From an uncultured Catenibacterium sp. (GTDB lineage: Bacteria; Bacillota_I; Bacilli_A; Erysipelotrichales; Coprobacillaceae), in the NCBI RefSeq assembly GCF_900764565.1, contig NZ_CAAFOM010000270.1:1-5402 (forward strand): a stretch of 5,402 nucleotides of DNA. The letters are read 5' to 3'. The position numbers and the translations under genes are program-made. The notes beneath the pieces were generated by a model. The model was not told the DNA's origin. It was given only the letters and a program-made list of their open reading frames with translations, and ran no database searches. Positions 3,994-5,402 of this stretch are shown one piece after another (position 1 is the first letter of the stretch; each line of letters opens with the position of its first letter).

Positions 3994-5402
3994 ATGCAGG
4001 AAGATATTATACTTAAAATCTCAGAACAACTAAATATCAATACGAAACAGATTGAAAATACTTTAAAACTATTAGAAGATGGCTGTACTGTTCCTTTTAT
4101 TGCCCGTTATCGTAAAGAATTAACACATGGATTAGATGAAGAACAGATCCGTGTGATTCAGGAACAATATGACTATCAGGTCAATCTTAAAAAAAGAAAA
4201 GAAGAAGTTCTTGCAAGAATAGAAACACTTGGACATCTCAATGATGATATTGTGAAGATGGTAGAAGCATGTACACGTTTATCACAGATAGAAGACATTT
4301 ATCGTCCTTATAAGCAGAAAAAGAAAACGAGAGCCAGTGTTGCGATTGCTTCTGGATTAGAACCTTTATCTAAAACACTTCTTTCTTTACCACGTTATTT
4401 TAATGAGAAAGATGTAGATGCGTATTTGAATGATACAATTACATCAAGAGAAGAGGCGCTTCAGGGTGCTAAGGATATTATTGCGGAAAAGATTTCTAAT
4501 GATATGAAAGTACGTGATAAGATTGTAGACTCTATGATGCACTATGGACGATTAGTTACATCTAAAAAGAAGAATGCGGTAGATGAAAAGATGACTTATA
4601 AGATGTATTATGACTATTCTGAAAATGTCTCACGTATTGCGACACATCGTATTATGGCTATCGATAGAGGAGAAAAAGAAAAGGTGCTCAATGTCTCTAT
4701 TAGTATTAATGAAGACTATATCAAAACATTTGTCGCAAGACGCTATATTAAGTTCCCTAAGAATCCTACAGCTAAATATGTAGATGAAGCGATTGATGAT
4801 GGCTTAAAGCGTCTCGCTTATCCATCACTAGAAAGATTAGTGAGAAATACGTTGACTGAAAAAGCGCAGGAGGCAAGTATTGATGTCTTCTCTGATAACC
4901 TAGGCAAGCTTCTCTTACAGGCACCTATGAAAAATAAGAGAATCTTAGGCTTTGACCCAGCATTCCGTACAGGATGTAAACTCGCTGTTATTGATGAGTC
5001 TGGTAAGAAGCTCACAGTCGATGTTATTTATCCACATCCTCCAGTTGCAAAGGTGAAGGAATCAGAAAAGAAACTTGTAGACTTATGTCAGAAGTATGAT
5101 GTTAATTTGATTGCGATTGGAAATGGTACAGCCAGTCGTGAAAGTGAAGCCTTTGTAGCTAACACCATTAAGAAATATCATCTTCCTGTCAGCTATACAA
5201 TAGTCAGTGAAGCAGGGGCGAGTGTTTATAGTGCCTCTAAACTTGCAATAGAAGAATTCCCAGATCTTCATGTTGAACAAAGAAGTGCTATCTCTATCGC
5301 AAGAAGATTACTTGATCCTTTATCTGAACTTATTAAGATTGATCCTCAATCTATTGGAGTAGGACAGTACCAGCATGATTTACCTACTACACAACTTAAA
5401 GA
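3994..5402 (+). CDS. tex: Tex family transcription accessory / RNA-binding protein (3' end beyond window)
   Basis: The reading frame is open from ATG 3994 to the window end (469 codons). AAAGGAG (3981-3987) lies 6 bases upstream. Tex proteins bind nucleic acids, are cytoplasmic, and influence transcription and RNA metabolism; full length is usually about 700-780 aa. Visible parts are the N-terminal helical region with VPFIARYRKELTHGLDEEQI (33-52) and IEDIYRPYKQKKKTRASVA (99-117), the YqgF/RNase H-like domain from about residue 316 (RILGFDPAFRTGCKLAVID, 316-334; GNGTASRESE, 377-386), and SEAGASVYSAS (405-415) with SIARRLLDPLSELIKIDP (434-451) leading to the helix-hairpin-helix region. The rest of the helix-hairpin-helix region and the S1 RNA-binding domain must lie beyond 5402. 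The DPA in the YqgF motif differs from the commoner DPG. There is no clear promoter in the 35 bases after GH13, so tex may depend on readthrough or a promoter within the GH13 gene. Confidence 0.95.
   Translation, partial: MQEDIILKISEQLNINTKQIENTLKLLEDGCTVPFIARYRKELTHGLDEEQIRVIQEQYDYQVNLKKRKEEVLARIETLGHLNDDIVKMVEACTRLSQIEDIYRPYKQKKKTRASVAIASGLEPLSKTLLSLPRYFNEKDVDAYLNDTITSREEALQGAKDIIAEKISNDMKVRDKIVDSMMHYGRLVTSKKKNAVDEKMTYKMYYDYSENVSRIATHRIMAIDRGEKEKVLNVSISINEDYIKTFVARRYIKFPKNPTAKYVDEAIDDGLKRLAYPSLERLVRNTLTEKAQEASIDVFSDNLGKLLLQAPMKNKRILGFDPAFRTGCKLAVIDESGKKLTVDVIYPHPPVAKVKESEKKLVDLCQKYDVNLIAIGNGTASRESEAFVANTIKKYHLPVSYTIVSEAGASVYSASKLAIEEFPDLHVEQRSAISIARRLLDPLSELIKIDPQSIGVGQYQHDLPTTQLK

Noticed and set aside
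4818..5280. Two minus-strand open frames (4818-5015 and 5083-5280) inside tex
   Set aside because: Both are antisense to conserved tex coding sequence, with no initiation signals and no recognisable protein character.

Overview
The window is AT-rich DNA from a low-GC Gram-positive bacterium. The evidence is strong AGGAGG-type ribosome binding sites, TATAAT/extended -10 promoters, GTG starts, short intergenic gaps and protein types typical of Firmicutes. The combination would suit a gut or rumen Erysipelotrichia/Clostridia-type organism, but that placement is inference. All genes recognised are on the + strand. The first 21 bases are not genomic: they match the 3' end of an Illumina TruSeq adapter. 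The window is therefore the untrimmed edge of a draft or metagenome contig, and the first gene is artificially truncated.

Layout. (1) 22-1054: the C-terminal half of a UvrX/UmuC-like Y-family DNA polymerase, overlapping a YolD-like gene. This is the common Firmicutes translesion-synthesis pair. A short stop-overlapping hairpin may end it. (2) 1091-1483: a monocistronic gene for a 110-aa protein I do not recognise, with its own promoter and a good intrinsic terminator that includes its stop codon. (3) 1497-2535: a two-gene operon. It starts with an extended -10 promoter embedded in a perfect 10-bp inverted repeat, a probable operator. The first gene encodes a helix-turn-helix plus Panacea (SocA/DUF4065) antitoxin-type protein. 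The second, one base after the stop, encodes a very acidic 91-aa protein that I do not recognise. (4) 2557-3978: an imperfect hairpin, a promoter, a cytoplasmic single-domain GH13 alpha-amylase-family enzyme with all catalytic residues, and a terminator with a GCAA loop. (5) 3994-5402: the first 469 codons of tex, a Tex-type nucleic-acid-binding transcription accessory protein that runs off the window end.

The genes do not form one pathway. DNA-damage tolerance, a putative toxin-antitoxin-like or regulatory pair, intracellular alpha-glucan metabolism and a housekeeping RNA-related factor lie side by side. The Panacea/acidic-protein operon is the part most likely to hold something undescribed, because its only operon partner does not look like a standard toxin. 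There is no stretch over 300 bases without a gene. I saw no tRNA, rRNA, CRISPR array or insertion sequence.
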